Below the pieces are notes generated by a model that saw nothing but the letters and a program-made list of their open reading frames with translations, made no database searches and had not been told where the DNA came from. A program made the translations under genes and the position numbers. 64,000 nucleotides of DNA from Bacilli bacterium (GTDB taxonomy: Bacteria > Bacillota_I > Bacilli_A > RFN20 > CAG-826): the NCBI GenBank assembly GCA_022641095.1, contig JALCDB010000008.1, positions 1-64,000 of the forward strand, given 5' to 3'. Positions 26,193 to 35,242 of the stretch are shown in pieces; the stretch's first letter is position 1; each line of letters opens with the position of its first letter.

Positions 26193-26686
26193 CAGTAGCG
26201 CTCCTTTTGCCGCTCGTAATTGACGGCGAGTTTGCTTTTATAGGCCGCGATCGCGTCTTCGCCCGTATAGCCGAGCAACGGCAGGATATTCAGGAAGCAG
26301 CCAAACGCGACGCCATAGTGTTTGACGTCGTAGTGCTCCAGCAAAGCGACCACGCAATCGTATGTTTTTAGAATTTGCAAGGTGAGTTCCTTCTCGTCGG
26401 GCCGCCACTTGTGTCTCATTTTGGCGACGCCTAGAGGAATGCCTAGCGACAAAAAGAAATGCATGCCATCCGCGTATTCGTCAAGGATCCTTTCCTTGGG
26501 GGAAGGCCCCTTTTCGCTCCAAAACTTGAAGCACCGCGTTTCGTTGGCGAATTCCCCAAGTTCCACGAGCAAGGCGAGGATCCTTTCGCGATGGGTGCCC
26601 TCGTAACTGACCGCATGGTCTTTTTGGATTTCCCTATCGAGCGCCTCCTGAAGCGGGAAGAGCTCATCGAGGACGAAATCATTCAT
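26192..26686 (-). CDS. Dimeric all-alpha dUTPase
   Basis: The 164-residue protein fits the all-alpha dUTP diphosphatase family (dUTPase_2), which hydrolyses dUTP to dUMP and pyrophosphate with Mg2+. The metal-binding pattern is visible: LVELGEFANE (ExxxE-like) and, 30 residues later, ILDEYADGMHF (ExxD). KFWS between them is also characteristic. The start overlaps the glgP stop region by eight bases. Why a nucleotide-pool enzyme sits in a glycogen operon is unclear; transcriptional convenience is likely. Confidence 0.87.
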   Translation of the reverse strand: MNDFVLDELFPLQEALDREIQKDHAVSYEGTHRERILALLVELGEFANETRCFKFWSEKGPSPKERILDEYADGMHFFLSLGIPLGVAKMRHKWRPDEKELTLQILKTYDCVVALLEHYDVKHYGVAFGCFLNILPLLGYTGEDAIAAYKSKLAVNYERQKERY

Positions 26687-29102
26687 CGGCGTCGACCTTC
26701 AGTTTCGTGAGATGCCAAATGTCGCGGTTATACTCCTCGATCGTGCGATCGCTCGAGAAATGGCCGCTCATGGCGATGTTGACGATGCAGGCTTTGGCCC
26801 AGCGGGCCTTGTCGAGGTAGAAAGCCTCGGATTCGTCGCAGGCTTTGCAATAAGCGTCGAAATCCTTGAGGATGAAATACTGGTCGCCATGGTTCATGAC
26901 CTCGTCGAAGATCATCCGGAAACGATCGCCGTTCTTAAGGGCCCACGGCCCGGTGAAGAGGGAATCCATGACGTTTTTGACCCTGGCGTCGCCATTGTAG
27001 ATGTCCCAGGGGTTATACGTGCCCGCGTCCACGAGCTTCTGAACCTCCGGGGCGGTTAGGCCGAAGATGATCTCGTTCTCGCGTCCGGCGCGGTCGGCGA
27101 TTTCGATGTTGGCCCCGTCGAGGGTGCCTAGGGTGATGGCGCCGTTCATCATGAGCTTCATGTTGCTCGTGCCGCTGGCCTCCTTGCCCGCGGTCGAGAT
27201 CTGCTCGCTGATATCGCTCGCCGGAATGATATGCTCGGCCAACGTGACCCCATAGTTCTCGACGAAGGCGATCTTCATGAATCCGTTGGCCTCGTCGTCG
27301 CCGTTGATGACGTCGGCGACCGCCAAGATGAGCTCGATGATGCGTTTGGCGTACTCGTAGCTAGGCGCGGCCTTGGCCCCGAAGATATAGGTGCGCGGGG
27401 TCATTTTGAAAGCGCTGGGGTTTTCTTTGAGCTTTTGATAGAGATACATGATGTGGAAAAGGTTGAGCAGTTGCCTCTTGTAGGCATGAAGGCGCTTGAT
27501 TTGGGTGTCGAAAACGCCCTTGGGGTCAATGGCGATGCCATAACGGTCCGTCACGAGTCGGGCGAAATCCTTTTTGTTCGCGGCCTTGACTTCCATCACG
27601 GCCTTCTGGGTCTTTTCGTCGTCGGCGAATTTCCTAAAATCCTCAAGTTTTTCGGGCTTCGTTATCCATTCGTCGCCGATCCGGCTCGTTATGAGGCTGG
27701 CGAGACGCTCGTTGCTATAAAGGAGCCAGCGGCGATGGGTGACGCCATTGGTCTTGTTGTTGAATTTCGCGGGGAAGAGCTCATAAAGGTTCTTGAAGGT
27801 ATAGTTCTTGAGGATATCGGTGTGGATCTTGGCCACGCCGTTGACGCTGAACGCGGCGAAGATCGCCATATTCGTCATATGGATCTGGCCGTCCTTGATG
27901 ATTTGCATCTGGTAGCGTTTGTCCTGATTGACGCCTTTTTCGGCCATGTAGGCGTTGAAGCGGCGGTTTATCTCCTCGATGATCATGTAAATCCGCGGAA
28001 GAAGGGTCTGAACGTAGTTGACCGGCCATCGTTCCAAAGCCTCCGGCATGACCGTGTGGTTCGTGTAGGCGATCGACTTTTGGACGACGCCCCAAGCCTC
28101 GTCCCAACCATAGCCGTACTCGTCCATGAGCAGGCGCATCATCTCGGGGATCGCCAGGATCGGATGGGTGTCGTTGAGCTGAAAGACGTAATGGTCGGCG
28201 AAACGATCGAGGGTGCCAAAGGCCCGCATATGGCCCCGCATGCAGCTCTGGAGGCCGGCGCTGACGAGGAAATACTGCTGCCGAAGCCGCAATAGCCGCC
28301 CATGCTCCGTCGAGTCGTCGGGATAAAGCCCGAAGCAAAGCTCCTTGAGGGTCGAGAGGTATTCGTTGAAGGAGCAGTCGGTCGGAAGGTTCTCCTCGCT
28401 CGGCTCGGCGCTCCATAGGCGCAAGGTGTTAGCGACCCCGTTGCGGTAGCCGACGACGGAAACGTCGTAAGGGACCGCCCGGATCGAGCGGGCGTTGACG
28501 GTTCGAAGGGCGTATGTGCCATCGGGTCGAAGATAGGTCTCGGCGTTGCCGTAGAACTTCACCTCCACCGCGTGCTTGGGTTTCCTGACCTCGAAGACAA
28601 AGCCGTCACTGAGCCACTGATCCGGCAATTCGACTTGCTTCCCGTCCACGAATTTCTGACGGAAAAAGCCATATTCGTAACGGATCGTGTTGCCGTGGAC
28701 CGGATAGCCCAATGACGCGCTGCTGTCGAGGAAGCAGGCCGCCAAACGGCCCAAGCCCCCGTTGCCGAGCCCGGCGTCGGGCTCCATGTCCTCGAGCTCG
28801 TTGATGTCGATCCCCAATTCGCTCAGGCCCTCTTTGGCCACTTTGTAGATCCCGAGGTTCTGCATGTTGTTGACGAGCAGGCGCCCGATCAAGAACTCCA
28901 TTGAGAAATAAATGCACTGCTTTCGGCCGTTTTCGGCGATGTCCTCGCGGCAGTTCCGCCAATGGTAACCGCCATAATCCCGCACCATCTCGCCCAAAAT
29001 GTCATAACGCTCGGTGATATGGCTGTCGGGCACGCTTCGGCCGTACTTTTCGCTCAGCCTTTTCTCGAATTCCTGCTTGAAGTCCAATTTGTTCTGAAAC
29101 AT
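26679..29102 (-). CDS. glgP: Glycogen/starch phosphorylase
   Basis: This PLP enzyme cleaves alpha-1,4-glucan chains with phosphate to give glucose-1-phosphate. The 807-residue protein has the hallmark pyridoxal-phosphate motif EASGTSNMKLMMNGA near residue 650 with its Schiff-base Lys, plus NGGLGRLAACFLDS near the N-terminus and the substrate loop around QLNDTHP. AGGAG precedes the ATG, 40 bases after glgB. Glucose-1-phosphate can feed the phosphohexomutase at 35 kb. Confidence 0.97.
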   Translation of the reverse strand: MFQNKLDFKQEFEKRLSEKYGRSVPDSHITERYDILGEMVRDYGGYHWRNCREDIAENGRKQCIYFSMEFLIGRLLVNNMQNLGIYKVAKEGLSELGIDINELEDMEPDAGLGNGGLGRLAACFLDSSASLGYPVHGNTIRYEYGFFRQKFVDGKQVELPDQWLSDGFVFEVRKPKHAVEVKFYGNAETYLRPDGTYALRTVNARSIRAVPYDVSVVGYRNGVANTLRLWSAEPSEENLPTDCSFNEYLSTLKELCFGLYPDDSTEHGRLLRLRQQYFLVSAGLQSCMRGHMRAFGTLDRFADHYVFQLNDTHPILAIPEMMRLLMDEYGYGWDEAWGVVQKSIAYTNHTVMPEALERWPVNYVQTLLPRIYMIIEEINRRFNAYMAEKGVNQDKRYQMQIIKDGQIHMTNMAIFAAFSVNGVAKIHTDILKNYTFKNLYELFPAKFNNKTNGVTHRRWLLYSNERLASLITSRIGDEWITKPEKLEDFRKFADDEKTQKAVMEVKAANKKDFARLVTDRYGIAIDPKGVFDTQIKRLHAYKRQLLNLFHIMYLYQKLKENPSAFKMTPRTYIFGAKAAPSYEYAKRIIELILAVADVINGDDEANGFMKIAFVENYGVTLAEHIIPASDISEQISTAGKEASGTSNMKLMMNGAITLGTLDGANIEIADRAGRENEIIFGLTAPEVQKLVDAGTYNPWDIYNGDARVKNVMDSLFTGPWALKNGDRFRMIFDEVMNHGDQYFILKDFDAYCKACDESEAFYLDKARWAKACIVNIAMSGHFSSDRTIEEYNRDIWHLTKLKVDADE

Positions 29103-29142
29103 GGTTTTCTCTCCTTAAAGATGATCGTCCCGCCGCAAGAGG

Positions 29143-31047
29143 CTATTTTCCCTCCGGTCGCCGCTTGAAGACGCAGGCGGCATACCCGCCCAGCTTAATC
29201 GAGAGGTGGTGCGGGCGGCTCTCCGGGCCGCCCTCGTAGGCTGGGCACGGAGCCCCGTTGTATTGGTTCCCGCCCCCATAGACGTCTTTGTCGCTGTTGA
29301 GTATTTCCTCATAGACGCCTTCGTTCATGCACCCCACCTCGAAACCATCGAAATAGTTCGGGGTCATATTGTAGACGAAAAGAAGGTCGCTGTCCCCAAC
29401 CTGCCGCTCGAAAGCGAAAACGGACTGGTCGCGGTTGTCGACCATGGTCCACTGAAAATGGGCGGAATCGTATTCCCCCACTTTAAGGGCGTCTTCGTTA
29501 CGATAAATCAGATTGAGGTCGCGGCAAAGGCGGCGCACGCTGTCGTGTTTGGGGAAACTTAGGAGGTTCCAAGGCAGAGAACGGTTCTCGTTCCATTCGT
29601 CGAAAGAGGCCAGCTCATTGCCCATGAAAGTCAATTTTTTCCCCGGATGCCCCATCTGGTAGACGTAAAGGTTGCGGAGAAGGGCGAATTTGGCGTCGTA
29701 ATCCCCGTACATTTTGTTGATGAGGGTCCCTTTTCCGTGCACCACTTCGTCATGGCTGAGGGGCAAAAGGAAATTCTCGCTATAGAAATAAGCCATCGAG
29801 AAGGTGAGTTTGTTATGCTCGTACTTCTTGTAGATCGGATCCTTCCCATAGTACTTAAGGGTGTCGTTCATCCAGCCCAGATCCCACTTGTAATCAAAGC
29901 CGAGGCCTCCGAACTCAAGGGGTTTCGTGACACCTTTAAAGTCGGTCGAATCCTCAGCGATCATCATGACTTGCGGATGCTCAAGATGGATTTTTCCATT
30001 GAGGCGCTTGATGAATTCCGTGGCCCCGGTGTTCTCGCCGTTAGCCTTGTTGCCATCCCAGTAGACGATGTTGCTCACCGCGTCCACCCGGATGCCATCG
30101 ATATGAAAATACCCCAAATAAAAATTCATCGCGGACATAAGGAAACTGCGGACGGGATCCTTCCCGAGGTCGAACTGGCAACTGCCCCACGGGCTGAAGG
30201 TATGCGCGGGGTCGCTGTACTCGTATAGGCACGTCCCATCGTATTCGCGCAACGCATAATAGTCGGTCGCGAAATGGACCGGCGCGAAATCGAGGATGAC
30301 GCCCAAGCCAGCCTGATGGAGCCGATCGACGAAACTCATGAATTGCTTGGGATTGCCATATCGGGAATCGACGCTATAGAAACCCGTCGCCTGATAGCCC
30401 CAACTGCCGTCGAACGGATACTGGCTGATCGGCATGATTTCGACATGGGTGTAACCAAGATCCTTGACGTAGGGGATCAAGTAATCGGCCACTTCCTCGT
30501 AGGAAGGGTAGCGATCCCCGATTTTCCCTTTCCAACTTCCAAGATGGACCTCGTATATCGACATCGGCCCGTCGAAGTTGCGGGTCCTTCCCTCAAGCCA
30601 AGCGCCATCGTGCCAAAGGAAGCCATTGACGTCAAAGAGACGGCTGCAACTTTGCGGGCGCATTTCCGAATAGAAGGCGAACGGATCGGCTTTGTCGACG
30701 TATTGCCCATGGGCGTTCCGAAAGTGGAATTTGTAGCATTGGTAATCGCGCAAGCCCGGGATGAACGTCTCCCAGGCCCCGCATGGGTCCACTTTGGAAA
30801 GCTTGTCCTTGCGGACGTCCCAACCGTTCCAATCCCCGATCACGGAGACGTCCTCGGCCATCGGGGCGTAAAGGCGAAACCAGACTCCGCTCTCCGAAAC
30901 TTTGGCTCTCTTTTTCCGTTTCCGGCCGTTTTTCATGACGATATAGGAAACCTGTTCGGTCTCTTTCGTCCCAAAGTGCGCGCCGAAATAATCGTAAGCG
31001 TGGGTGGTTTGTCCCATCAGATAGTCATAGAGAACCCCAAATGCCAT
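29143..31047 (-). CDS. glgB: 1,4-alpha-glucan branching enzyme
   Basis: The 634-residue GH13_9 protein forms alpha-1,6 branches in glycogen. An N-terminal CBM48-like domain (about 45-140, with WFRLYAPMAEDVSVIGDWNG) precedes the barrel. Catalytic regions are DFAPVHF, GIRVDAVSNIVYWD (nucleophile Asp), IAEDST (Glu) and LSHDEVVHGK (Asp). Its ATG has GGGAG nine bases upstream. It heads the operon with glgP; glgC and glgA are not in the window, so synthesis genes are elsewhere or absent. A -10 box TATACT (rc of 31081-31086) lies about 34 bases upstream. Confidence 0.96.
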   Translation of the reverse strand: MAFGVLYDYLMGQTTHAYDYFGAHFGTKETEQVSYIVMKNGRKRKKRAKVSESGVWFRLYAPMAEDVSVIGDWNGWDVRKDKLSKVDPCGAWETFIPGLRDYQCYKFHFRNAHGQYVDKADPFAFYSEMRPQSCSRLFDVNGFLWHDGAWLEGRTRNFDGPMSIYEVHLGSWKGKIGDRYPSYEEVADYLIPYVKDLGYTHVEIMPISQYPFDGSWGYQATGFYSVDSRYGNPKQFMSFVDRLHQAGLGVILDFAPVHFATDYYALREYDGTCLYEYSDPAHTFSPWGSCQFDLGKDPVRSFLMSAMNFYLGYFHIDGIRVDAVSNIVYWDGNKANGENTGATEFIKRLNGKIHLEHPQVMMIAEDSTDFKGVTKPLEFGGLGFDYKWDLGWMNDTLKYYGKDPIYKKYEHNKLTFSMAYFYSENFLLPLSHDEVVHGKGTLINKMYGDYDAKFALLRNLYVYQMGHPGKKLTFMGNELASFDEWNENRSLPWNLLSFPKHDSVRRLCRDLNLIYRNEDALKVGEYDSAHFQWTMVDNRDQSVFAFERQVGDSDLLFVYNMTPNYFDGFEVGCMNEGVYEEILNSDKDVYGGGNQYNGAPCPAYEGGPESRPHHLSIKLGGYAACVFKRRPEGK

Positions 31048-31407
31048 GAATATTTCTCCCGTGTGTCAACCCAATAATTAAGTATAGGGGTTTTCGCCCG
31101 CGCATGAAAGGTCTTAAAAGGGGCTCATTGCACGAACCGCCGCTTCTTATCGACGAAACATAGGGTTTTCTCTTAGTTGGCCATCACCGCCGATCAAGGT
31201 CAAAAACATGCGCTTGTTTCTCTAGATTCAGATTGCCGATGAGGTGTCCCTCATGCCGAAAAAAGCGAACCGCTCCGATCCTGAGCGTCAAAAATAGCGG
31301 GCGCGCTTTGGGCGGCGGCTTTGCCTTGCCGGTTTGGCTTTTGGCCGCTTTTTGCTCGAAAAGCCGCCGCTTCGCTATTTTGGCAGTGCCATGCGGTTGG
31401 CGGAACG
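31048..31407. other. Intergenic stretch between glgB and the ATPase pseudogene
   Basis: These 360 bases carry the probable glgB promoter (31081-31086) and an imperfect inverted repeat. In the repeat, the left arm 31291-31322 and right arm 31359-31381 share AAAATAGCG and CGGCGGCTTT in opposite orientation. I see no gene in it. Confidence 0.5.
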
Positions 31408-32756
31408 CTATAGCACAGCGGCAAAGGCCAACGGCAAATACACGATTCCGTCGTCGACTTTAATATCCGAACTCCAAAGGATGCAACGCTCATCGATTTG
31501 CTTTTTGCAAACGGAGGAAACATAGCGCAGCGAGGCGGCTTTGTTGCTTCTGCCACTCTTGATTTCGTAAAGGTCGAACTTAGCGCCTTTGGGGCAGACG
31601 AAATCGACCTCGTATCTCGCTCGATTAGGAAAAGTCTTCTCGTAGAAATACATGGATCGGTGATGAACGGACGGCATTTGGCAAGCCAGGTTCTCCATCA
31701 TCATCCCCTCGTTGGATGACGATTTTCCCAAAACGATGGACTTATAAAGCGGGCTCTTAAGGAAATCGTCTTCCCCAACCGCCATCGACAGAAGCAAACC
31801 GGTGTCCGCCATATAGCATTTAACCCTGGAGTTGTCGAAATTTAAAGCCAACAAGAGCATCAAGTGACTCAAGACGGTAGACGAGTCGCGCCATCTTCGA
31901 TTCCGAAAGCCAAAACAGCGTATCCTCGAACTGGTCGGAGCGATCAACGTTTTCCCCCAAAGACGAGAAAACGGCTTTCTTGTCATGGTGGGAAAGCATT
32001 GCCGGTATGGAGTCGAAAACCACGCGAGCGCGAGCGACATAGCCCTGCGCTAATTTGGCGATATCATTACGGTAAAGACCCAGAATTTGCCGTTTTTTGC
32101 CTTCGCAAGGAAGGAAACTTTTTGTTTTAACGTACTCGCTGACTGACTGAGGCATCCCACCGACCACCATGTAGGAACGAACCTGGCGGTTGATCGTCGT
32201 CAGAAGGGACCCTAAAGGCTCCAAACTCTTCAACCGTCTACGAAGAAAAGGAACGGTCGTCCGATTGCCGAGCGCCCAACAGAACTCCTCAAAATCCATC
32301 GGATGCATCTCTAGGCTTTTCTCCTCGCTTGGGATGAGAATCCCATTAACGTTTTGACGCAAAGAAACGAGGCTTCCGGTCTCTATATAGTCGTAACGAT
32401 GATCACGAACCAACGATTTTATCTTTTCGCGGGCTTTCGGAAAAAACTGTGCCTCATCGAAAACTATAAGCGAATCCCTCTTATAAAGAGGAATCGAATA
32501 ATAAACGGAAACGGCATCGAAGAAACCGTCTAAATTGCCTTGGTTCTCCTCAAAAAGCCGAACGACACCAGGATCGGTTGAAAAATTGATGATGATATGA
32601 CTTTTATAGAAGCGCTTCCCGAACTCATCAGCAATGGTTGTTTTGCCGATTCGGCGGGCCCTTCAATCAAAAGGGCCGAAGTTCCGTCATCGGTTTTTCC
32701 AGTCAATGAGTTTTTCGGTAATTTTCCGTTCGAACATGATTTCATCGCTTGCCATG
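31408..32756 (-). pseudogene. Broken AAA/DUF4143 ATPase
   Basis: Fragments in three frames together match the whole of the intact ATPase at 60.9 kb. It begins at the ATG at 32756 (MASDEIMFERKI) with GGAAGG upstream. A stop and frame change follow after about 19 codons (near 32695), then a second shift in the Walker A region (RIGKTTIADEF is readable near 32640), then a long frame with VFDEAQ-type Walker B and FEEFCWA. A third shift near 31850 precedes the DUF4143 nuclease-like end (YEVDFVCPKGAK, YEIKSG). At least three frameshifts make it non-functional unless the sequence has errors. Lower GC than its neighbours. Confidence 0.85.
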
Positions 32757-32877
32757 TTCCCACCTTCCTTCTATCGTTTTCATGCACCTTTTGTAATACT
32801 TTTTCCGTAACTCGCAACTCTTGCCCGCTAGAAAAGAAAGACAAAAAAACGCCGTTTCATTCGCTTAGGCGAGCCTT

Positions 32878-34290
32878 TTATTCGCTGCTGAGTTTCTTTT
32901 TCAGGTCGATGAGGATTTGCTTGTTCCGCGGGCTCAGGGGCTCCAGCGTCTCGTCAAGCGAACGCCACGACAGACTTGCGACCTCTTGGCGCTCCGGGGC
33001 GAGGGTCCCCTCGTAATCGTGGGTGTAGAAAACCGAGTCGACGCCCGAGATTTCGTCGCCGTTAGGATAACGATGGTACGTGAGGGCTCCCGAATAGGTT
33101 TTCAACAAGATGAGATTTGTGGCTTTGAGGCCGGTTTCCTCATAGAGTTCGCGCGTGGCCGCCTCTTCGACGCTCTCGCCGAATTCCAAGGAACCGCCGG
33201 GGAAATCAAGGTACCCATCATCGGCCCGGGTTTCCAAAAGGACCTCGTTTCTCTTGTTAAGGACGAGGAGGACGCCGTTGGCGACGATCAACGGCTTATT
33301 CCCCACAAGGGCGCGAAGGGTCCGCACATATCCGCGGGCGTCGGGAAGAACCAAAGAAGCCGCGCCGAGAAGCCCGGCGTCGTTCCCTAGCCGCGAAAGC
33401 AGGATCCTCACCTTCGGGGCATGTTTGCCCCCAAACCCATAATCGTATTTCTCGAGATACGCGATGAGAGGCGACAGCAAAGCTTCCCCCGCCAAGGAAA
33501 CCCCGCCCCCAAGGACGATCGCTTCGGGGCGGAAGACGCTGTCGATGTTGAGGATTCCCTCGCCGAGATAGTGAACGTATTCGGCGAGAACCTTCTCCGC
33601 GTCTTCGTCAAAGCGCTCGACGAAATAGAAAAAGGAGGCAAGGTTGGGATCGCCCGTCTTATCGAGCGTCTCGGCCAAAGACGAGGAGGGGCACATCACA
33701 AGGTAATCGCTGATGAGGCGCTTGAGGCCGGTCGCCGAAGCGTAGCTCTCAAGGCATCCTAAGCGCCCGCATGTGCACGGAAGCCCGCCCTCATGGATCA
33801 CCATATGCCCCAGCTCCGCCCCCTTGCTTTCGGTGCCTTCATAAAGGCGGCCATTGAGATAGAGGCCGCTGCCAACGCCGGTGCCAAGAGTCAGGAACAC
33901 CACGTTTTCATAGTCGGCCGCGACGCCGTAGCGGACCTCGCCCAAGAGGGCCGCGTTCGCGTCGTTGAGCAAGCGGACCCGCAAGCCTGTTTTCTTTTCC
34001 AAGATGGAGGCCAACGGGAGGCTTTCCCAGCGAAGGTTGTTGCTGTAGTCGCAAATCCCGTTTTTCGAGTCGATCGAACCGGGGCAGCCGACCCCGATGC
34101 CGCTCACGTCGAACTCGGGATGGGCTTTGGTTTTTGAGGCGATCCTTTCCCCGAGCGCCTCGACGCACCTCTCTTGGGACGCCCCTTTAACGAAACTAAC
34201 GGAAAAACGGGCCAGAACCTCGCCCGAAGCGGAAACGAATCCGCATTTGGTGGAAGTTCCGCCGATATCGATGCCTAGCGCGACTTTCAT
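32878..34290 (-). CDS. ROK sugar kinase fused to a Nudix hydrolase
   Basis: Residues 1 to about 315 are a ROK kinase. The phosphate loop GIDIGGTSTKCGFV is at the start, the catalytic LLNDANAALLGE follows, and the zinc motif CTCGRLGCLE comes after GAELGHMVIHEGG. Glucokinase is the likeliest activity. Residues 330-470 are a complete Nudix domain: its box starts at PGGSLEFGES and ends with RELYEETGL, fitting Gx5Ex7REUxEExGU. One continuous frame joins both, which is unusual for either family. I place the start at ATG 34290 (MKVALGIDIGG), eight bases after TATAAT. An in-frame ATG at 34296 is only two bases from that box. Confidence 0.93.
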   Translation of the reverse strand: MKVALGIDIGGTSTKCGFVSASGEVLARFSVSFVKGASQERCVEALGERIASKTKAHPEFDVSGIGVGCPGSIDSKNGICDYSNNLRWESLPLASILEKKTGLRVRLLNDANAALLGEVRYGVAADYENVVFLTLGTGVGSGLYLNGRLYEGTESKGAELGHMVIHEGGLPCTCGRLGCLESYASATGLKRLISDYLVMCPSSSLAETLDKTGDPNLASFFYFVERFDEDAEKVLAEYVHYLGEGILNIDSVFRPEAIVLGGGVSLAGEALLSPLIAYLEKYDYGFGGKHAPKVRILLSRLGNDAGLLGAASLVLPDARGYVRTLRALVGNKPLIVANGVLLVLNKRNEVLLETRADDGYLDFPGGSLEFGESVEEAATRELYEETGLKATNLILLKTYSGALTYHRYPNGDEISGVDSVFYTHDYEGTLAPERQEVASLSWRSLDETLEPLSPRNKQILIDLKKKLSSE

Positions 34291-34298
34291 GCTCATAG

Positions 34299-34304
34299 AT
34301 TATA
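34299..34304 (-). promoter_or_regulatory. -10 box of the ROK-Nudix gene
   Basis: TATAAT on the minus strand, eight bases before the ATG at 34290, with no ribosome site between. It makes the gene a separate, probably leaderless unit downstream of manA. Confidence 0.55.
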
Positions 34305-34320
34305 CGACGGGCGGGCGTTT

Positions 34321-35241
34321 TTACCTAGGCGCGGGGCCCGGAGTCTCCACTTCGACGTAGGAGCCCTCGCCCTTAATGAGCCCACCCTTCCCCGCCGGGA
34401 CGAAGAAAGTGTCGCCCCGATGGTAAGGCACACCCGCGAAACTCCCCTTTCCCGAGAGAAAGGTGACGCCCTTGAAGGAGGCGAGCGAGGCCATGACGGC
34501 GGAATCGGGCCTTACCTCAAGGAGCCGCGAGGCGAAATAAGGGCATTCCCCGATAAGGGGCGCCACGAACCTCGGGGCCTCGTAAGGCTCGTAACTAAGG
34601 ACTTGAAGGGCTTTCTCGACGTGAAGCTCGCGAGGCTTGCCATCCTTTCCGAGCCGCCCGTAATCATAGAGGCGGTACGTAAGGGTGCTGTTTTGCTGAA
34701 TCTCGATTAGCGTGATCCCAGCCCCGATCGCGTGCACGGTTCCGGACTTGATGAAAAAGTCGTCGCCCGGTTTCGTCTCCACGAAATCGAGAAGCCCCAT
34801 GAGTGAGCCGTCCGCGGCGGCGCGCCTGACTTCGGAAGGATCCGTTTTCCGCTTCCACCCCACGTAGACGCCCGCCCCGGGCCGGCAAGAGATGATGCGC
34901 CACATCTCGGTTTTGCCATATTGGCCTTCGTTGGCCAGCGCGTAAACGTCGCTAGGATGAACCTGAACGGAAAGGTCGCTTCCGCTGTCGATCAGCTTCA
35001 CGAGGACGGGGAAAAACGGAAAAGAGGCCGCGAGAACGCCGATGTCCTCTTTCGTGGCGACGTCCTTAAGCGGCTTCCCCGACTCTGGCCCGCTCGCGAT
35101 AAGCGAGGGCCCATCGGGATTCAGCGAAAGTTCCCATGATTCGGCCACCGTCGGGCCGGCGGATTTCTTGCCCCACTTTTTGAGGGTGGTTCCGCCCCAA
35201 ACATAATCCTTGCAAAACCCCTCTAACTTGACGATATCCAT
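34321..35241 (-). CDS. manA: Mannose-6-phosphate isomerase, class I
   Basis: This zinc enzyme interconverts mannose-6-phosphate and fructose-6-phosphate. The 306-residue short-type ManA has FPVLVKLIDSGSDLSVQVHPSD with the metal-binding Gln and His, KTEMWRII with the metal Glu, and SGTVHAIGAGITLIEIQQ with the last His. GGGGAG precedes the ATG. It starts one base after the stop of the phosphohexomutase gene, so the pair forms an operon. It closes the path from GH130-derived mannose-1-phosphate to glycolysis. Confidence 0.95.
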   Translation of the reverse strand: MDIVKLEGFCKDYVWGGTTLKKWGKKSAGPTVAESWELSLNPDGPSLIASGPESGKPLKDVATKEDIGVLAASFPFFPVLVKLIDSGSDLSVQVHPSDVYALANEGQYGKTEMWRIISCRPGAGVYVGWKRKTDPSEVRRAAADGSLMGLLDFVETKPGDDFFIKSGTVHAIGAGITLIEIQQNSTLTYRLYDYGRLGKDGKPRELHVEKALQVLSYEPYEAPRFVAPLIGECPYFASRLLEVRPDSAVMASLASFKGVTFLSGKGSFAGVPYHRGDTFFVPAGKGGLIKGEGSYVEVETPGPAPR

Positions 35242-35242
35242 G

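Noticed and set aside
31820-32413. Separate small gene within the ATPase pseudogene
   Set aside because: It is the middle part of one AAA/DUF4143 protein, continued in other frames on both sides.
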